From Bacteroides sp. M10 (lineage in GTDB: Bacteria; Bacteroidota; Bacteroidia; Bacteroidales; Bacteroidaceae): a stretch of DNA of 64,000 nucleotides. Within the stretch, counting starts at the first letter, position 1, and each line of letters starts with the position of its first letter. The DNA lies in contig NZ_CP060488.1 in the NCBI RefSeq assembly GCF_014334015.1, positions 5,042,501 through 5,106,500 of the forward strand. Direction: 5' to 3'. This document shows, piece after piece, positions 1 through 10,283 of this stretch. The translations under genes were made by a program, and so were the position numbers. Below the pieces are notes generated by a model. The model made no database searches. It saw nothing but the letters and a program-made list of their open reading frames with translations, and was not told the DNA's origin.

Positions 1-932
1 TATTCCTGCGCTCTTTGGAGCACATTGGCTGCGTCCTTTTCCGATGCTCGTGGCACTACCACGCGCAATCCTCTTTGAATCAGTTGAATATTTACATTGG
101 CATCCGTTTCCATGGGGTCACCATCAAAATGCACGACGCCCGGAGTAGTCCGGCGGATGCACAACTGTTTGCAGCGGAAAGTCTTGATACGGCTATTCTG
201 ATCGATTGTTTTATTGAATAATTGAAAGGCCAATGAAGGAACGTCCAATACGGTGAACGGTTCGAGAATGGTCACATCCAGCAAACCATCTGTCAGAGTG
301 GCTTGTGGTGCGATATAAGCATTGTTTCCATATTGCGACGCGTTTCCGCAGGCAATCAGGAAGGCTTTATACTTGGAGACTCCGTTTTCCGTTTCCAGTT
401 CATACGTTTCCGGCTCATATTTAAGACTTTCCTGCAGGGTTTTCTCCAGATAAGTCAATACCCCCCGTTTACCGGCATGCGCAAACTTCAGACTGACAAA
501 CGCGTCGAATCCCACTCCGCAAGTGCAGAAAAAATCCGTACCGTTGATCTTACCATAATCTATCACATCCATGCAACCTTCGTTCAGCACTTCCAATGCT
601 CTCTTCGGTTCCATCGGTATATGCAGATGCCTCGCCAGTCCATTGCCCGATCCGCAGGGAATAATTCCCAGTGCAGTATCAGTATGCACCAACGAACGAG
701 CTATTTCATTGATTGTTCCATCCCCACCAATAGCCACTACTATATCTGTTTTCTCTTCGGCAGCTTTGGCAGCTATTTCTACTGCATGACCGGCTCTTTC
801 CGTATACACTACTTCCCAAGAGTATCTCGCCTTGTCTATTTTTTCGTCCAGCAAGTTAAGAATCAATTCTTTACTTTGTGTTCCCGAAATAGGATTGACG
901 ACGAATTTTATTTTTTTCATTCTTTCGTTCAT
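1..932 (-). CDS. Diacylglycerol/sphingosine-kinase-family lipid kinase (C-terminal edge at window end)
   Basis: The minus strand is open from ATG 932 (alternative ATG 920) for about 310 codons down to the window edge. The N-terminus reads as a DAGK catalytic domain: NPISG at residues 13-17, the nucleotide-binding GGDGT loop at about 69-73, and a GSGNGLARHL segment near residue 95. Family members (YegS/DgkB/sphingosine-kinase type) transfer ATP phosphate to a lipid hydroxyl at the membrane and are about 300-340 residues long, so the protein is nearly complete. The next codon off the edge begins TA and may be the stop. It diverges from the serine palmitoyltransferase gene, so a sphingoid-base or ceramide substrate is possible, but that is inference from position only. 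Confidence 0.85.
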   Translation of the reverse strand, partial: MNERMKKIKFVVNPISGTQSKELILNLLDEKIDKARYSWEVVYTERAGHAVEIAAKAAEEKTDIVVAIGGDGTINEIARSLVHTDTALGIIPCGSGNGLARHLHIPMEPKRALEVLNEGCMDVIDYGKINGTDFFCTCGVGFDAFVSLKFAHAGKRGVLTYLEKTLQESLKYEPETYELETENGVSKYKAFLIACGNASQYGNNAYIAPQATLTDGLLDVTILEPFTVLDVPSLAFQLFNKTIDQNSRIKTFRCKQLCIRRTTPGVVHFDGDPMETDANVNIQLIQRGLRVVVPRASEKDAANVLQRAQE

Positions 933-1058
933 GCTATTCTTGTCGATTATAGACGACAAAAGTAATATAAATATCTTAAATTTTAATCTATTAGAGGTTT
1001 CTAATCATACGAGAGCAACTTTTTTCTCTTAAAAAGAACAGATAAAAGCAAATTTTGT

Positions 1059-1066
1059 TATCTTTG
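1059..1066 (+). promoter_or_regulatory. Bacteroides -7 box upstream of serine palmitoyltransferase
   Basis: TATCTTTG matches the Bacteroides TAnnTTTG -7 element. It lies 85 bp before the ATG, which implies a leader of about 80 nt. No convincing TTTG -33 box is seen at the usual 19-21 bp spacing. Confidence 0.55.
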
Positions 1067-1151
1067 CCCCCTGTTTTTAAACACTTGTTAAGATAAAAGG
1101 ATGTAAGATCGTCAGCGAACGATCTGAGTATGAGTATAAAAATTATAATTC

Positions 1152-2336
1152 ATGGGATTATTACAAGAGAAGTTAGCTAAGTACGACCTGCCACAAAAGT
1201 TTATGGCACAGGGCGTTTACCCATATTTCCGTGAGATAGAAGGAAAGCAGGGTACAGAGGTAGAAATGGGCGGACACGAAGTGTTGATGTTCGGTTCCAA
1301 TGCATACACTGGCCTTACGGGAGATGAAAGAGTGATTGAAGCTGGTATCAATGCCATGCATAAATATGGTTCCGGTTGCGCAGGCTCGCGCTTCTTGAAT
1401 GGTACGCTTGACCTGCATGTTCAGTTGGAAAAAGAACTGGCTGCCTTTGTAGGCAAAGATGAAGCGCTCTGCTTCTCAACCGGTTTTACGGTGAATTCCG
1501 GAGTTATCCCTGCTTTGACAGACCGCAATGATTATATCATTTGCGATGACCGCGACCACGCATCTATCGTAGATGGCCGTCGTCTCTCCTTCTCTCAACA
1601 ATTAAAATATAAGCATAACGATATGGCGGATCTGGAAAAGCAACTTCAAAAGTGCAACCCGGATTCAGTGAAGCTCATCATAGTAGACGGTGTGTTCTCT
1701 ATGGAAGGCGACCTGGCAAACTTGCCCGAAATCGTACGCTTGAAACATAAATACAACGCTACTATCATGGTAGACGAAGCTCATGGCTTGGGTGTATTTG
1801 GAAAACAAGGACGTGGTGTTTGCGACCATTTCGGTCTGACTCACGAAGTTGACTTGATTATGGGTACTTTCAGCAAATCATTGGCTTCTATCGGTGGATT
1901 CATTGCTGCTGATTCTTCTATCATCAACTGGTTACGCCACAACGCACGTACTTATATATTTAGTGCGTCCAACACTCCGGCTGCTACTGCATCTGCTCTT
2001 GAAGCTCTCCACATCATCCAGGATGAACCGGAAAGACTTGAAGCGCTGTGGGAAGCTACCAACTATGCATTGAAGCGTTTCCGTGAAGCAGGATTTGAAA
2101 TCGGTGCAACAGAATCACCTATCATTCCTCTTTATGTACGTGACACGGAAAAAACATTCATGGTCACTAAATTGGCTTTCGACGAGGGGGTATTTATCAA
2201 TCCGGTTATTCCTCCGGCATGTGCACCGCAAGACACTTTGGTACGTGTGGCATTGATGGCTACTCATACAAAAGATCAAATTGACCGTGCTGTAGAAAAG
2301 CTAGTTAAGGCATTTAAAGCATTGGATCTTTTATAA
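1152..2336 (+). CDS. spt: Serine palmitoyltransferase (alpha-oxoamine synthase)
   Basis: A 394-residue PLP-dependent alpha-oxoamine synthase, the family of Spt, KBL, BioF and HemA. DEAHG at 208-212 is the PLP-ring contact region, and Lys242 in GTFSKS is the Schiff-base lysine. The length and the N-terminus (a soluble enzyme starting near residue 1 with no membrane segment) fit bacterial serine palmitoyltransferase, which condenses serine with an acyl-CoA to 3-ketosphinganine, the first step of Bacteroides sphingolipid synthesis. Such proteins are often mislabelled glycine C-acetyltransferase. Spt is preferred because Bacteroides makes sphingolipids and a lipid kinase lies divergently next to it. 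A hairpin terminator follows. Confidence 0.85.
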   Translation: MGLLQEKLAKYDLPQKFMAQGVYPYFREIEGKQGTEVEMGGHEVLMFGSNAYTGLTGDERVIEAGINAMHKYGSGCAGSRFLNGTLDLHVQLEKELAAFVGKDEALCFSTGFTVNSGVIPALTDRNDYIICDDRDHASIVDGRRLSFSQQLKYKHNDMADLEKQLQKCNPDSVKLIIVDGVFSMEGDLANLPEIVRLKHKYNATIMVDEAHGLGVFGKQGRGVCDHFGLTHEVDLIMGTFSKSLASIGGFIAADSSIINWLRHNARTYIFSASNTPAATASALEALHIIQDEPERLEALWEATNYALKRFREAGFEIGATESPIIPLYVRDTEKTFMVTKLAFDEGVFINPVIPPACAPQDTLVRVALMATHTKDQIDRAVEKLVKAFKALDLL

Positions 2337-2375
2337 TCTACGAGAAATATATCACTCTTATCGGGTGAATAAAAG

Positions 2376-2413
2376 AAAAGTCTGACACAAATCAATGTGC
2401 CGGACTTTTATTT
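2376..2413. terminator. Bidirectional hairpin terminator between convergent genes
   Basis: Arms at 2376-2389 and 2396-2409 (AAAAGTCTGACACA with TGTGCCGGACTTTT, one mismatch and one wobble) enclose a 6-nt loop. They are flanked by A and T runs, so the hairpin can end both the spt transcript and the opposing efflux operon. Confidence 0.8.
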
Positions 2414-2417
2414 TATC

Positions 2418-4739
2418 TTATTCACCCTTAAGTACTTCCGCCGGATTTTGCTGGGCGGCTTTCCATACACGCCAGATGATGCTTAGGAAAATGACAAATC
2501 CCATTCCTATGAATATGACTGCATAGAGCCACCATTCTATCGGTGTTTGCTTTATATAATTTTCTAGCCAATGTTTCATCATGACATATCCCAACGGAAA
2601 AGCAAAGAACGATGAAAACACAAGTAAAAGTAAATATTCTCTAAAGAATAGATTCAGGATTATTCCTATATTGGCTCCATTTACCTTGCGTATAGCTATT
2701 TCTTTACGCCGTTGCTGGCAGGATAAAGTCACCAATGAAAATATGCCGAATACGGCAATCGCTATACATATAAAAGAAACTATGCTCAACAATTGACACA
2801 AAGTTCTCTCTGATTTCATATAAGTGTCATAAACCTCTTCCATATTAGACAACATCAATTCTGCATTTGGATTAACTTTATTCACTTCCGCTTTTATCTT
2901 TTCAGAAACAACGTTCCAAGTCCCTTCTTTCACTTTGAATATAATACCTCCTCTGCCTGTATTATCCGGCAAAAAAAACATAGCAGGGGCTACCGGGTGT
3001 ATTGGGGCATTATATGAAATATTTTTAATAACCCCTTTCACTATATAATGCCTTCCTAATTTATCAATTTTCTTTCCAACCGGTTGTGTCCATCCGAAAG
3101 CTTTCACAGCAGCTTCATTTATAACAACCATATTTTTTCCATCCTTTTCATCCAGCATGCTTCCCTCCAGCACCTCAACTCCAAAGAAATCGGCATACTC
3201 TTGATTGATCGTCTCATCTTCTAGATCTATATATTGCTCACTATCAGTTGCCTTTCCTTCCCACTCCTTTATCCTGAATGTTGAAAAATACATTTTGGGA
3301 ATAGGTGTCTGAAAGCCACTCAAATACTTTGTAACATCGGGCATCTGTTCTAATATTTCTTTAAAAGGAACATTTTCAGAGCAATAAACAACAGCTCCCA
3401 CATTATGCCGTTCTATTCCAAGTTCTTTGGTATTCAACAAGAAGTTAAGTTGCTTCATCATCACCAAAGTACAAAAAACAAAGGCTATACCAATAAACAA
3501 CTGAAATAAAATGCTACTCTTATAAAACCAACCGGAGAGATGAAGATTAGATTTTTTGTTTATATTACTAAGTAGAGTTCGCTTGCTAATGTATCGTATA
3601 AGCAGAGATGCAAAACCAACTGTCACGGCAATCAATGATAGTATATAAACAAATACTTCGATATAAAAAAATGAAACACCCTCATTGATTTGTGACAAAC
3701 GTTTAAAAGTCGGCAGGATGAGTTCTATCAATACCAGCCCTATTCCTGAAGATAAAATTAGTAACAAGACAAGTTCTGTAAGAAGTAAAGTGAGTAACCC
3801 ACCATTTGATGAACCATTGACTTTCCTCAACGCTAACTCACGTTTACGCATCCGGATACGAGTTATCAACATTGTTAAATAATTACATATTCCACAAATT
3901 ATAACCAAACCGCTAATACATGCAAAAAGACGAATATGATTCAACTTCACATTCACATCTTCCCTCGGATGACTACTCCGCAATGTGGATAATGGAGCAA
4001 TAAGCGTAGAATTTGGATATTTATGACCATCTTGTTGTACTTCATATTCTGACAACCTCTGTTTCAATGCTTCTATATCACAGTTGGGATAAATACGAAA
4101 AAGCGTTTGGCATCGTTGGTTCCCCCAATTGGGGTTTGTATCATGAAATGGCAATAATATATCAAATGAAAACAAAGAGTGTCCTTCCCATGACTTTACA
4201 ACTGCAACGATTATTTTTTCTTCGTTACTTTCCTCTAAAATCAAGTGTTTACCTATCGGAGATTCTTTCCCAAATATTCGCTTTGCCGTATTTTCTGTTA
4301 TAGCAATTTCATCCTTTTTTAGCTGTAGATGGTTATCTCCATCCAATACTTTAATATTAAACATTGAAATGAAATTTGAATCTACCTCTATACGTCGTAC
4401 CACAAACTCAACATCCTCATTCTTAATCTTTTTTTCATTCCAGTCATAAAATATACGACATACTTTCTCTATCTCCGGACAATTCTTTGCCAAATAATCA
4501 GCTAGAAAACTAGATGAATTATAGGTAAATCCGTCTCCATAAAGACGAAAGCTACTGCCTGCCAGATAAATGCGATCGGCTCCCTCATGAAAATTATCAT
4601 ACGTCATTTCATAACGTATCCATAATACCGACAGCGCAAAACAGGTAAAGCCGACTGCTAATCCGATAATACTAACAAGACTTTGTGTTTTATACTTTAT
4701 CAGATTACGAAAGGCTACTTTCAGATAATGTTTTATCAT
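2418..4739 (-). CDS. ABC transporter permease (MacB/FtsX type, duplicated), last gene of efflux operon
   Basis: A 773-residue inner-membrane permease with the Bacteroidota double-FtsX layout. There is an N-terminal membrane segment (about 21-42), an extracytoplasmic MacB-PCD-like domain, three membrane segments (about 270-380), a further one near 405-430, a second periplasmic domain, and three C-terminal segments from about 655. Conserved RKREIAIRKVNG-like motifs follow membrane segments in both halves (RKRELALRKVNG and RRKEIAIRKVNG). Permeases of this class drive export of drugs, peptides or lipids across the envelope with a LolD/MacB-type ATPase. It ends the six-gene minus-strand operon, 27 bp after the ATPase gene. 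Substrate unknown. Confidence 0.9.
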   Translation of the reverse strand: MIKHYLKVAFRNLIKYKTQSLVSIIGLAVGFTCFALSVLWIRYEMTYDNFHEGADRIYLAGSSFRLYGDGFTYNSSSFLADYLAKNCPEIEKVCRIFYDWNEKKIKNEDVEFVVRRIEVDSNFISMFNIKVLDGDNHLQLKKDEIAITENTAKRIFGKESPIGKHLILEESNEEKIIVAVVKSWEGHSLFSFDILLPFHDTNPNWGNQRCQTLFRIYPNCDIEALKQRLSEYEVQQDGHKYPNSTLIAPLSTLRSSHPREDVNVKLNHIRLFACISGLVIICGICNYLTMLITRIRMRKRELALRKVNGSSNGGLLTLLLTELVLLLILSSGIGLVLIELILPTFKRLSQINEGVSFFYIEVFVYILSLIAVTVGFASLLIRYISKRTLLSNINKKSNLHLSGWFYKSSILFQLFIGIAFVFCTLVMMKQLNFLLNTKELGIERHNVGAVVYCSENVPFKEILEQMPDVTKYLSGFQTPIPKMYFSTFRIKEWEGKATDSEQYIDLEDETINQEYADFFGVEVLEGSMLDEKDGKNMVVINEAAVKAFGWTQPVGKKIDKLGRHYIVKGVIKNISYNAPIHPVAPAMFFLPDNTGRGGIIFKVKEGTWNVVSEKIKAEVNKVNPNAELMLSNMEEVYDTYMKSERTLCQLLSIVSFICIAIAVFGIFSLVTLSCQQRRKEIAIRKVNGANIGIILNLFFREYLLLLVFSSFFAFPLGYVMMKHWLENYIKQTPIEWWLYAVIFIGMGFVIFLSIIWRVWKAAQQNPAEVLKGE

Positions 4740-4766
4740 GATATACTTTTTATTGATAGCTTGTGC

Positions 4767-5441
4767 TTACATACTAACTTCGGTCACCACCTGTCCATCA
4801 AACAGGTTTATGATACGGTCGGCATAACCGGCATCGTGTTGTGAGTGGGTCACCATGACAATGGTGGTTCCCTCTTTATTCAGTTCGCTCAATAGCCCCA
4901 TCACTTCTTTACCGTTTTTGGAGTCCAGGTTACCGGTTGGCTCATCGGCCAAAATCAGTTTAGGGTTGGCCACGACGGCACGGGCAATGGCAACACGTTG
5001 CTGCTGACCACCGGAAAGTTGTTGCGGAAAGTGTTTACTACGATGAGTAATGGCCATTCTCTCCATAGCTGACTCTACCCTCTTTTTCCGTTCGGCAGCG
5101 GAAATACCCATATAAAGCAAAGGAAGTTCGATATTTTCGTATACGTTCAACTCGTCTATCAGGTTAAAGCTCTGAAATACGAAACCTATCACGCCTTTGC
5201 GAAGACTGGTGCGTTGCGACTCGGTATACCGGGAGACTTCCGTTCCATTCAGATAATACTCTCCTCCTGTCGGGTTATCAAGTAGCCCCAGAATGTTGAG
5301 CAATGTTGACTTACCACAGCCGGAGGGACCCATGATGGCTACAAATTCACCTTGTTTCACTTCGATACTGACGTTATTCAACGCCCAAGTTTCTACTTCT
5401 TCCGTTTTGAAAATCTTCTGTAAGTCAATGGTCTTAATCAT
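4767..5441 (-). CDS. ABC transporter ATP-binding protein (MacB/LolD family)
   Basis: A 224-residue nucleotide-binding subunit. Walker A is GPSGCGKST (38-46), the signature LSGGQQQR is at 142-149, Walker B LILADEP at 162-168, followed by a GNLDS D-loop and switch histidine in VTHSQHD. Length and motifs match the FtsE/LolD/MacB ATPase group. It is the only ATPase in an operon that encodes three large permeases, so it probably energises more than one of them. It lies 28 bp downstream of the frameshifted permease gene and 27 bp upstream of the last permease. Confidence 0.93.
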   Translation of the reverse strand: MIKTIDLQKIFKTEEVETWALNNVSIEVKQGEFVAIMGPSGCGKSTLLNILGLLDNPTGGEYYLNGTEVSRYTESQRTSLRKGVIGFVFQSFNLIDELNVYENIELPLLYMGISAAERKKRVESAMERMAITHRSKHFPQQLSGGQQQRVAIARAVVANPKLILADEPTGNLDSKNGKEVMGLLSELNKEGTTIVMVTHSQHDAGYADRIINLFDGQVVTEVSM

Positions 5442-5469
5442 AACTGTATTGTTTTTAGAATTATTAATT

Positions 5470-7867
5470 TTATTCGTTTTTGATTACTTCTGCGGGATTG
5501 AGACGTGCAATCCTCAATATTTTAAAGATAATGGTAATTACTGTCAATAAGGTTACTCCCCCAAATATGCTTCCCCAATATAATATTCCATCATTAAAAA
5601 ATACGGTGTACATTTGTTTCCACAGTTGCAATACCACGTAAATGAGCGGAAAGGTGATGGCGGCAGTCACCATCAGCAAAATCAGGTACAAACGTGCAAA
5701 CAGCCAGATGATGGAACGTATTCCGGCTCCGTTCACTTTGCGAATGGCAACCTCTTTCTGACGGCGTTCTGTATCGAGCGTAATGCTGGAATACACTCCC
5801 AACAGGGTAATGATGATGCTTACAATTGCAAAAAACGAGATGATATCTTTCAGAATATATTCCACTGCCTGCACTTCGTACAAATCATCCTGAAATGTAC
5901 GTACTTGGGAAGAAATATTCTCCGGCAGCACTTCACGACGGATGGTTTCCATCCATTTCATGACTTCTTTTTGCTGTTCAGGGTAACATTTCACATAGCA
6001 GTGACCTATGTATTCGGAAGAATCATAAAGTGTGAAAGCATATCCGCCATTATGGTTATGTACATCTTGTTTGAAAGGGGGCACATACTCCACAAACGGT
6101 GAAATCACTGGTCTGGTCGTAAAAGTTCATTCCGATGATATCTTTCTTTTGTCTTTTCTGCCAGACTTCATCCATTACGAGATCCTTTTTTGTCCGGATC
6201 GTCCTGCCCTCCGTTATCGGAATATTCATAAAGGTGAAGAAATTCAATGGTACACACATTACATTAATATCAATCCAAGAGTTATCATTTCCTTTCTCCG
6301 TCATTAACAAGTTTCCGGATATTCCATGAGTATAAGATATATCAGATAACAAAATATCTTTCACACCGGCATGCTGCCTGAAACGTTCTACCATTTCCTG
6401 TTTTTCTTTGTTTTCCAGAAATGGATAGTCCAGCGGGATACTTAGAATCGCTTCTTTATCTTCCTGACTTAACGTATGAAATAAGGTTTCAGTCATCTTT
6501 CCTGATTGCAAAAACAGGCTGACAGTCAGCGTTACGAATATCCAGCAAATAAAGAACTGGACGCCGAGCATAAAGTTACGTCCCCACTGTTTCCCGCGAC
6601 GTTTTTGACCTCCATAGATACCTGTCTGTATGGAAGACCTGCGAATACGGACGGATACCAGCAGACAGACTGCCACGCAAAGCAATGCAAGAAAAACAAT
6701 GTATTGCAGAATATGCTTTAATAGTATTTCAGGAGGGAAAGTCATTGTGAGGCCTGGCAAAGAGAAATCCATTCTATCTCCAATTAGTTCGATACCCCAT
6801 ATCACCAAAAATGAGGATGCAAATACAATCATCAGTGACTGTGTTAATAACAGGCAGAACAGCCGTTTCCAATCAGAACCAAGCATTTTCATTATGGCGT
6901 ATTCCTTAGTGCGATTCAGGAAAGAGCCGATGAGAAAATGAAAGAAATTAATCAATCCGACCAACAATATCAATATGCCGACAATTCCGGTGACCCATCC
7001 CAGAATATAAATACCTTTCTCCTGCGACCGGTCTCCTATATAACGGGCAACAACGGTATAAGTCTCGTTATATAGGCTATAAGTATAGTCGCGCTTGGAA
7101 AATTGTTTTTCCAAACCAGTAATGCCAACCTGCGGAGATAACAAAACGTATGTCCGGGCTCCCGTTATATCGCGACGTTTCGGACTCTGAAAAAGTCCCT
7201 CACTGTCGTTGATAACCAATGCATCGGTATGACACATAAAATTAAAATCATTGTTCAGTGGAAGATCTTCCATCACTGCTTGGATTGTGTACACAATACC
7301 TCCTGTCTTTGGTGTACTGTCCGGAGAAGTATAAAGCCGTCTTGTAAGAGTCAGGTGTTTGCCAATGGCAGTCTCCACCTGACCAAATATCTTTATGGCA
7401 GTGGACCGGCTTATAATAACCGCGTTGGGCATCCGGCTTGCTGTCCGCCAGTTACCAACTACCATTTGCGGAGTAAAGACTTTATTGTATAGGGTATCGA
7501 CTTCTATAATTTCAAGATCGTATGGCAATGATTTATCCGGAGACAGTTCAACCTGAAAAGAGCGTTCACGGGGATATGCCATACAAGAGATCGCTTCCAC
7601 TTCACCCATAGCCCAAGTACGGAGTTCTTCGGATAATGCTACTTGTGTGCCGGAAAAATAGTCACCAGTCTGTTCATTATAGAGATTTAACTCGGCTATG
7701 CGGGAATAATTGTCAAAGCAATGATTGGTAGATTCTACAAAACGACTGCAATACATACATATACTAAAACACAGTAGTCCTACTGCCAATCCGATGGTGG
7801 AAATTATATTCTGTGCCTTGTACTTCCACAAGTTTCTAAATGCTACTTTGAAATAGTGTTTTATCAT
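5470..7867 (-). pseudogene. ABC transporter permease (FtsX type) split by a frameshift at a C5 tract
   Basis: Two overlapping reading frames make one permease. The N-terminal part reads from 7867 to a stop near 6056 (603 residues, ending with out-of-frame QTRCT). The C-terminal part continues in the +1 frame to 5470 (from HNHNGG onward). The frames meet at a run of five G on the plus strand, 6077-6081 (C5 on the coding strand). With four C the sense reads CAPFKQDVHNHNGG and gives a 798-residue product, close to its 773- and 792-residue neighbours. The RKVNG motif and C-terminal membrane segments are intact, which argues for a very recent lesion, a phase-variable tract or a sequence error. The neighbouring operon genes are intact. 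Confidence 0.85.
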
Positions 7868-7879
7868 AATATCTTAGAT

Positions 7880-10258
7880 TCATTCAGTTTTTATAATTTT
7901 AGCAGGATCAATATGCGCAATCTTGTTTATTTGCCAGAATAGAGTCCCTAAAGAAATACCACCAACCAATAACAAAGCTATCAAAAAGATTCCTATACCT
8001 ATAGGAGCTTTCACTACAAAATCCTTTGTGTATTCATATATCAGATACCAGGATAATGGAAGAGCTACTGCAAAAGCCCCACCTAATATGACAAGATACT
8101 TGCGTCCTAGTAAAAGATATAAATCTTTCAGTGATGCTCCATTCACTTTGCGAATTGCAACCTCATGGGAACGCTGCCTAATGTCAAACAATGAAATACC
8201 AAACAAGCCAAGACAAACTATTACAATAGCTATACAAGCGAAAAGAGCATAAACAGAAGCTATCTGGCGATCATTTTTATAAAGTTCAGCCACATCGTCC
8301 TTCAACAAAGAATATTTAAAATCCTCTGTACCATACACTTTCTTTTGAATACTTTTCAAATAGTCAATAACTGCCTGTTCTTTGCCGGAGTGGCAATATA
8401 TCTGATATAAATCACCGTCTAATTGACTACCAACCATAAAGACCATCGGATGGACACCTGTACTAATATGTCCGTCATAATAATCGTCTATTACAGCAAC
8501 AATAGGTTGAGCCGGAAAATCCGGGACGTTTCTTTTCATCATTTCATCAACCAGCATAGCTCCCTCACATTGCGTATATCCTAAGGCTTTCAATGCCGCA
8601 CGATTTACAACGGCCACTCTATTTCTTGAGTCTTCATCCATTTCCGGCAGACTTCCATCCACAAACGCAAGATTGAAAACTTTAAAGAAATCAGGAGTAA
8701 CATAAGATTGCAACAACGCAACTGTTTCTCCTTTTACACTTTGAAAGTTTGTAGAATAATAGTCTCCCAAAATAGATGAATGTCCCGTCGTCCAATACTG
8801 AATATCCGGACAACTCTTCATGAGTTGGTCTATTTCAGTAATCCTCTCTTGCCGTTGTTTGATAGTCTCCATAGTGTAAACTGCGAAATCTCGTGATTCA
8901 TATATCAAGTTTGCTTGAATTACAGACTCTACACGAAAACCAGGATCGGTATGTAACATAAAATTCAGTTGCTTGCTGAAATAGATTGATAATACCACTA
9001 ACAGGAAAGTAATCATATATTGCAGAAAAAGAAAGATCATACGTGAACGAACCGAATGGTTATCTGTACCTACCTTCCGGATTGAAACAGCCAACAAAGA
9101 ACGTTGGCACTGCACAAACGCATAAATAGATACTAACAGAGGCAAAAACAACAAAATAGAGAATGATAATATCCCATCAAATGCAGTATACATCAGCTGA
9201 CTGCCAAACATAGATGATACAGGAATATTTGTCACCTCTACAATGAGCCAGGCTACTATCATGGAAGCAGCGATCAATAAAAAGTTTTCTATGAATATTT
9301 GCTTAAACAACGCTTTTCTATCAGCTCCAAAAACTTTCCGCAAGCTATACACCTTACCTCGTTTCACCATCAATACCAGATAAAGATTGATGAAATTCAT
9401 CACACCTGCAAGTAATATCAACAGGCAAATTCCTCCTAAAATAAATAGTTGGGAACGGTTTCCGCTAACTAGCATATCTGGTCCGGATCGACCAATTAAA
9501 GCCCGATCCCAATACATATCACTTATAGGAACTAGAGAGAAAGTGTATTTCCGACTATCCCCGCTACGAGCATCCTGATTGATAAACCGGGGATAACTCC
9601 CGGCCTTATTGGCTTTCATTACTTCCGTTTCTGAAGTGAAACGGATAAAATCCAAAGGCATACGCTCCCATAATGATGATAGTTTTGAAGAGAGGACCAA
9701 GTCAAAATTAAACATCCGCTTATTAATTGGTTCCTCTAATATGCCTGTCACCCTAATCTCCTTTCCATTCGAATAAGTGAGAATCTTGCCAATAGGATTT
9801 TCTTTGCCGAAAAGTTTTTTAGCAAAACCCTCCATTAACAAAACTGACGCCGGATCTTCCAAGGACACTGAACCTTGTAACACACGGTAAGGGAAAAGTT
9901 CAAAATAAGCACTATCTGCTGCCATAGCTTGAACAGGAATACGATTTGACTGATAGGTCAAATAATCATTTTCGAGCAACACGATGCGTGAACGCGTCAC
10001 TATGCCACTATTATCAATGTAAACACTATCCCGGCTCCCTATTTCAGCCACACTTAATACCCGATTTCCTTCAAACGTTGTCTGTACACCATACACTTGA
10101 TTACGATCAATGCAATGTGTGTCTACTGTAAGCTCACGATGAATATAACGAAGCAAAATAATGCAACAAGCTAAACTAAAGGCTAACCCGAGCAAATTAA
10201 TAATAGTATATGATTTTGTACGCAACAAAAAGCGTATCGCATAGTACAATGTTTTCAT
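7880..10258 (-). CDS. ABC transporter permease (MacB/FtsX type, duplicated)
   Basis: A 792-residue permease of the same two-module design as the other permeases of the operon: an N-terminal membrane helix (about 17-37), a periplasmic MacB-PCD-like domain, a central group of membrane helices carrying VYSLRKVFGA, a second periplasmic domain, and a C-terminal FtsX domain with HEVAIRKVNGAS. It lies 25 bp after the membrane-fusion gene and 12 bp before the frameshifted permease. The three permeases share fold and motifs but little sequence outside them, which suggests old duplications rather than copies. Exported substrate unknown. Confidence 0.9.
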   Translation of the reverse strand: MKTLYYAIRFLLRTKSYTIINLLGLAFSLACCIILLRYIHRELTVDTHCIDRNQVYGVQTTFEGNRVLSVAEIGSRDSVYIDNSGIVTRSRIVLLENDYLTYQSNRIPVQAMAADSAYFELFPYRVLQGSVSLEDPASVLLMEGFAKKLFGKENPIGKILTYSNGKEIRVTGILEEPINKRMFNFDLVLSSKLSSLWERMPLDFIRFTSETEVMKANKAGSYPRFINQDARSGDSRKYTFSLVPISDMYWDRALIGRSGPDMLVSGNRSQLFILGGICLLILLAGVMNFINLYLVLMVKRGKVYSLRKVFGADRKALFKQIFIENFLLIAASMIVAWLIVEVTNIPVSSMFGSQLMYTAFDGILSFSILLFLPLLVSIYAFVQCQRSLLAVSIRKVGTDNHSVRSRMIFLFLQYMITFLLVVLSIYFSKQLNFMLHTDPGFRVESVIQANLIYESRDFAVYTMETIKQRQERITEIDQLMKSCPDIQYWTTGHSSILGDYYSTNFQSVKGETVALLQSYVTPDFFKVFNLAFVDGSLPEMDEDSRNRVAVVNRAALKALGYTQCEGAMLVDEMMKRNVPDFPAQPIVAVIDDYYDGHISTGVHPMVFMVGSQLDGDLYQIYCHSGKEQAVIDYLKSIQKKVYGTEDFKYSLLKDDVAELYKNDRQIASVYALFACIAIVIVCLGLFGISLFDIRQRSHEVAIRKVNGASLKDLYLLLGRKYLVILGGAFAVALPLSWYLIYEYTKDFVVKAPIGIGIFLIALLLVGGISLGTLFWQINKIAHIDPAKIIKTE

Positions 10259-10283
10259 GTTTTATCTATTTGTTATTTTTCAT

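Noticed and set aside
303..965. A 220-residue plus-strand reading frame over the lipid kinase
   Set aside because: It is antisense to a strongly conserved kinase with GGDGT and GSGN motifs. The plus-strand frame has no domain sense and no promoter.
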